From NCBI GenBank assembly GCA_900556515.1, contig USPH01000056.1, positions 1-7,601 on the forward strand: a stretch of 7,601 nt of DNA, in the 5' to 3' direction. The DNA is from an uncultured Collinsella sp. GTDB lineage: Bacteria; Actinomycetota; Coriobacteriia; Coriobacteriales; Coriobacteriaceae. The position numbers were made by a program, and so were the translations under genes. This document shows positions 5,537-7,601 of this stretch, one piece after another. The notes below the pieces were generated by a model that saw nothing but the letters and a program-made list of their open reading frames with translations, was not told the DNA's origin and made no database searches. Position 1 is the first letter of the stretch. Each line of letters begins with the position of its first letter.

Positions 5537-6898
5537 CTAGACCGGCTTGACCTCCAGCTTTATCCCTTCGGCGCAGGAGTCGCCCAAAACATCCGAAAGG
5601 GCCCAGGTCGCATATAGCGGCAAATAGAGAACCGCTCCGTTGCGCTCAACGTTGCCTCTCGAGAAAACAATCCCGAGCCTTACGCCATATTCAGTCGTAT
5701 CAAGCACATGACCGAGCGCAGCGTGCGCGTGGTAATAGGAGCCCGATTTAACCTCGATCGGAACAGCCGTCCCATCCGGTCCATCGACCACAAAGTCCAC
5801 TTCACCGCGCTTTTTTGTCTGATAGTAGTAAAGCTGGCGATTTTGGGCAGCCAGCTGCTGGGCCACCACGTTTTCGTAAATGCCGCCCAGATTGGGCTCC
5901 TTGCTATCAAGATACGCCGCTTGGGCGACTCCAACGGGGTAGCGCGCCATCAACATGCCCGTATCCGATTGATATAGCTTGAACTGCGATGGCCGCGCCG
6001 TCTTGAGCAGGGGCGATTTTGGCTCGGTTACGATATCGGCTTTGAGAGCAACGCCGGCATCGACAAGCCATACAAAATCTCGCTGATACTTCTCGTAGTG
6101 AGCCTTGGGGTCAATGGAATTGAGCACGAAGCGCTTGTTTTCGCCCTCGAGCATAATAGGGAGCTGATCGTAGATGCTCTGCGCCTGAAGGGCTCGCCCG
6201 CTTGCATACTTGGAGATATCCCGCCGGTACTGTTCGTTGAGCTCTGACTGTAGCTGACGAACAGAGGCAAGGTCGCCCTGTGTGTCGAGGAAACGCTGCA
6301 CGACCTCCGGCATTCCGCCGACAACGGTATAGGTCCTGAAGTTTGCCATCATCGCGTCATGAATGTAATCAGGAATGGGCCTCTCGCTGATACACGCGTC
6401 ACGTATCGTTTGGCGAGCCCCCTCGCTCACCCCGATTGCCCAGCAAAACTCCTCAAAATCGAGCGGGAACATCCTAAGCTCGTGAACATACCCCACGGGA
6501 TAGGACCTGACGCCCTTGAACTGAGTCCCGAGCATTGACCCCGAAAACGCCCAACGGCACCTCCCGTCCTCAACAAGGAACTTTGCCATCGTCATGATGT
6601 CGGGGGCCTCTTGGACCTCATCGATAAACACGAGCGTTTTGCCTGGCGCAATCGACTTTCCCGAAAGAAGCGTCACCCTGCTGATGAAATCATCGGCATC
6701 CCGCGCCTCGAGAAGAGCATCTTTTGCCTGGCGGTTTTCCATGAGGTTAAGCTCGATGTAGGTTGCATGGTTGGCTTTGCCAAATGCGCGAATCGAATAG
6801 CTTTTGCCGATCTGGCGAGAACCCGTAATGAACAAGGCCTTTTGCTCGGAAGACTTCAGCCAACGCTCCAGCTCTGCCGCTATTTTCCTGCGCAGCAT
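5537..6898 (-). CDS. AAA_14 / DUF4143 family ATPase with PD-(D/E)XK-like C-terminus
   Basis: A 453-residue P-loop ATPase of a family that is abundant in anaerobes and has no firmly established cellular role. The AAA_14 domain (about 18-150) has Walker A G26-S-R-Q-I-G-K32-S33, Walker B LVFIDE with D93-E94, and a sensor-like FSGSMLG (118-124). The C-terminal DUF4143 part (about 190-440) contains VGGMPEVV (193-200), LYQSDTGML (308-316) and the nuclease-like pattern GEVDFV (D368) followed by IEVKSG (E382, K384), which fits a PD-(D/E)XK core. I chose ATG at 6898 because GAGGGGAG lies just upstream; in-frame ATG 6919 and TTG 6922 would include that site. The gene is monocistronic, convergent with the phosphatase gene, and flanked by two dispersed palindromes. 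Its leader holds three 33-nt repeats. Nuclease activity is inferred only from the motif. Confidence 0.92.
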   Translation of the reverse strand: MLRRKIAAELERWLKSSEQKALFITGSRQIGKSYSIRAFGKANHATYIELNLMENRQAKDALLEARDADDFISRVTLLSGKSIAPGKTLVFIDEVQEAPDIMTMAKFLVEDGRCRWAFSGSMLGTQFKGVRSYPVGYVHELRMFPLDFEEFCWAIGVSEGARQTIRDACISERPIPDYIHDAMMANFRTYTVVGGMPEVVQRFLDTQGDLASVRQLQSELNEQYRRDISKYASGRALQAQSIYDQLPIMLEGENKRFVLNSIDPKAHYEKYQRDFVWLVDAGVALKADIVTEPKSPLLKTARPSQFKLYQSDTGMLMARYPVGVAQAAYLDSKEPNLGGIYENVVAQQLAAQNRQLYYYQTKKRGEVDFVVDGPDGTAVPIEVKSGSYYHAHAALGHVLDTTEYGVRLGIVFSRGNVERNGAVLYLPLYATWALSDVLGDSCAEGIKLEVKPV

Positions 6899-6922
6899 AG
6901 GCTCTCCCCTCAGTGTCATCAA

Positions 6923-7021
6923 ATGAAATGCAAAGTTTTATACGCTTGATTATCGATGAAACGCAGAATTTTAAGAACCTAAAATCGGATGAAATGCAGA
7001 GATTTGAGATTATAATCGAAA
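6923..7021. repeat. Three imperfect tandem repeats, 33-nt period, upstream of the ATPase gene
   Basis: Units begin at 6923, 6956 and 6989, exactly 33 nt apart. The first 17-18 nt are conserved (consensus ATGAAAYGCARARWTTT; minus strand AAAWYTYTGCRTTTCAT) and the rest has diverged. The first unit lies 25 nt before the ATPase start, immediately beyond its ribosome binding site. By hand count 6921-7020 is 30% GC, far below the neighbouring genes. A palindrome GATTATAATC (7008-7017) gives a perfect -10 hexamer TATAAT on the minus strand at 7009-7014, but no -35 match precedes it. The repeats look like operator sites about three helical turns apart. Confidence 0.8.
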
Positions 7022-7040
7022 AAGAACGGGCACCACCCGC

Positions 7041-7075
7041 GAATGTGACAAAGGAACTGTCCCTTTGTCACATTG
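7041..7075. repeat. Dispersed palindrome, copy 3
   Basis: Third copy of the element, in the same orientation as those at 3526 and 5492, with intact TGTGACAAAG and CTTTGTCACA arms. It sits between the tex stop codon (7083) and the ATPase leader repeats. No T-run follows, so it does not look like a standard intrinsic terminator for tex. Confidence 0.9.
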
Positions 7076-7082
7076 CGCTCAA

Positions 7083-7601
7083 CTACTCGTCGACGATCTC
7101 AGCAAGCCAGACGTTCAGCGTATCGACCTCGGGACAGCAGAACTTTGCCGTGCCGGGCTCGTTACCGGGCACGGTTCCGCCGTAGCGCAGGATGTCGATA
7201 TAGGGAAAGCCCACGTGACATGCCATGGAACACATCTTGCCGCGGTCGCGGTCGATGCCGCAGATCCACACGTCGACGGTGTCGCCCACCGACACCACGT
7301 CGCTCGGGTGCTTGACGAAGCGCTTCGCGAGCTTGGAGATGTGCACCAGGCCATCCTGATGCACGCCGATGTCCACGAAGGCGCCGAAGTCCACCACGTT
7401 GCGCACCGTTCCGGTGAGCTTCATGCCCACCTCGAGGTCGGCCAGGCTCGTGACGGAGCGGCTGAACACGACCTCGGGCGCGTCGTCGCGCGGGTCACGG
7501 CCGGGCTTCTCCAGCTCGGAGATGATGTCGCGGAGGGTGGGGATGCCGCAGCCGAGCTCGGCCGCGAGCTCGCCGGCGTTGCCTGCGCGCCGGGCGATGT
7601 C
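7083..7601 (-). CDS. tex: Tex-family RNA-binding transcription accessory protein (C-terminal 172 residues, truncated by window end)
   Basis: The frame is open from the window edge to a TAG at 7083-7085, giving the last 172 residues; most of the roughly 700-800 residue protein lies outside. Within the fragment, residues 16-41 (LGCGIPTLRDIISELEKPGRDPRD) match the conserved block that precedes the S1 domain in Tex. An S1 RNA-binding domain follows at about 57-128 (VGMKLTGTVRNVVDFGAFVD, then DGLVHIS and VGDTVDVWICGID). Tex proteins bind nucleic acids and act with RNA polymerase. The tail after S1 (about 129-172) is unusual to my eye: five cysteines fall at 114, 124, 128, 155 and 156, and the domain ends KMCSMACH rather than the common RISLSM-like ending. 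GTG at 7469 is an internal codon, not the start. Confidence 0.9.
   Translation of the reverse strand, partial: DIARRAGNAGELAAELGCGIPTLRDIISELEKPGRDPRDDAPEVVFSRSVTSLADLEVGMKLTGTVRNVVDFGAFVDIGVHQDGLVHISKLAKRFVKHPSDVVSVGDTVDVWICGIDRDRGKMCSMACHVGFPYIDILRYGGTVPGNEPGTAKFCCPEVDTLNVWLAEIVDE

Noticed and set aside
5537..6898. Anti-phage defence or toxin-antitoxin role for the AAA_14 ATPase
   Set aside because: The domain make-up alone does not show this. There is no partner toxin, methylase, nuclease or other defence gene beside it, so I leave its role open.
6923..7021. CRISPR array
   Set aside because: The repeats are only 17-18 nt and imperfect, with 15-16 nt between them and three units in total, and no cas gene is present. 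Spacing and length do not fit.
6913..7185. Plus-strand frame whose translation shows 11-residue repeats (DEMQ-type) over the 33-nt array
   Set aside because: Any 33-nt repeat gives an 11-residue repeat in an open frame. Differences between units are not biased to synonymous positions, there is no ribosome binding site, and the frame runs on into the palindrome and opposite tex.

Overview
The window reads like chromosomal DNA of a high-GC gut actinobacterium. Collinsella or a close Coriobacteriia relative is my best guess, based on GC-rich coding sequence, protein style and a dispersed TGTGACAAAG...CTTTGTCACA palindrome that I associate with that group. No database search was possible, so this is inference. 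The left edge is a contig end: the first 26 bases are sequencing-adapter (Nextera transposon end) sequence, not genome.

Layout, left to right. (1) Positions 27-1250, minus strand: an amino-acid-type ABC uptake module, with a Tat-type lipoprotein solute-binding protein followed 9 nt later by the start of a membrane protein (probable permease) cut off by the contig end. (2) 1251-1513: a non-coding stretch with a strong hairpin terminator nested inside a second, outer inverted repeat. (3) 1514-3356, minus strand: an aldose 1-epimerase-like sugar mutarotase, preceded by a single-pass membrane protein of unknown function with a very acidic cytoplasmic N-terminus. (4) 3357-3616: a divergent intergenic region with a long inverted repeat, the first dispersed palindrome and a short operator-like dyad. 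(5) 3617-5350, plus strand: an MFS drug/sugar efflux-type transporter (TTG start) and a low-molecular-weight protein-tyrosine phosphatase, probably cotranscribed. (6) 5351-5536: a second long inverted repeat, an extra direct copy of its arm, and the second palindrome. (7) 5537-6898, minus strand: an AAA_14/DUF4143 ATPase with a C-terminal PD-(D/E)XK-like motif. (8) 6899-7082: an unusually AT-rich leader with three imperfect repeats at an exact 33-nt period, then the third palindrome. (9) 7083-7601, minus strand: the C-terminal part of the RNA-binding transcription accessory protein Tex, truncated by the window end.

The genes are mostly housekeeping or ordinary transport functions, and I see no convincing new multi-gene system. 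The most unusual material is non-coding. Three same-orientation palindromes divide the right half into cassettes (transporter plus phosphatase; ATPase). Two of them sit just right of a 65-70 nt inverted repeat with 19-21 bp perfect arms. The ATPase carries a private array of 33-nt repeats directly upstream of its ribosome binding site, which suggests autoregulation or a dedicated DNA target.
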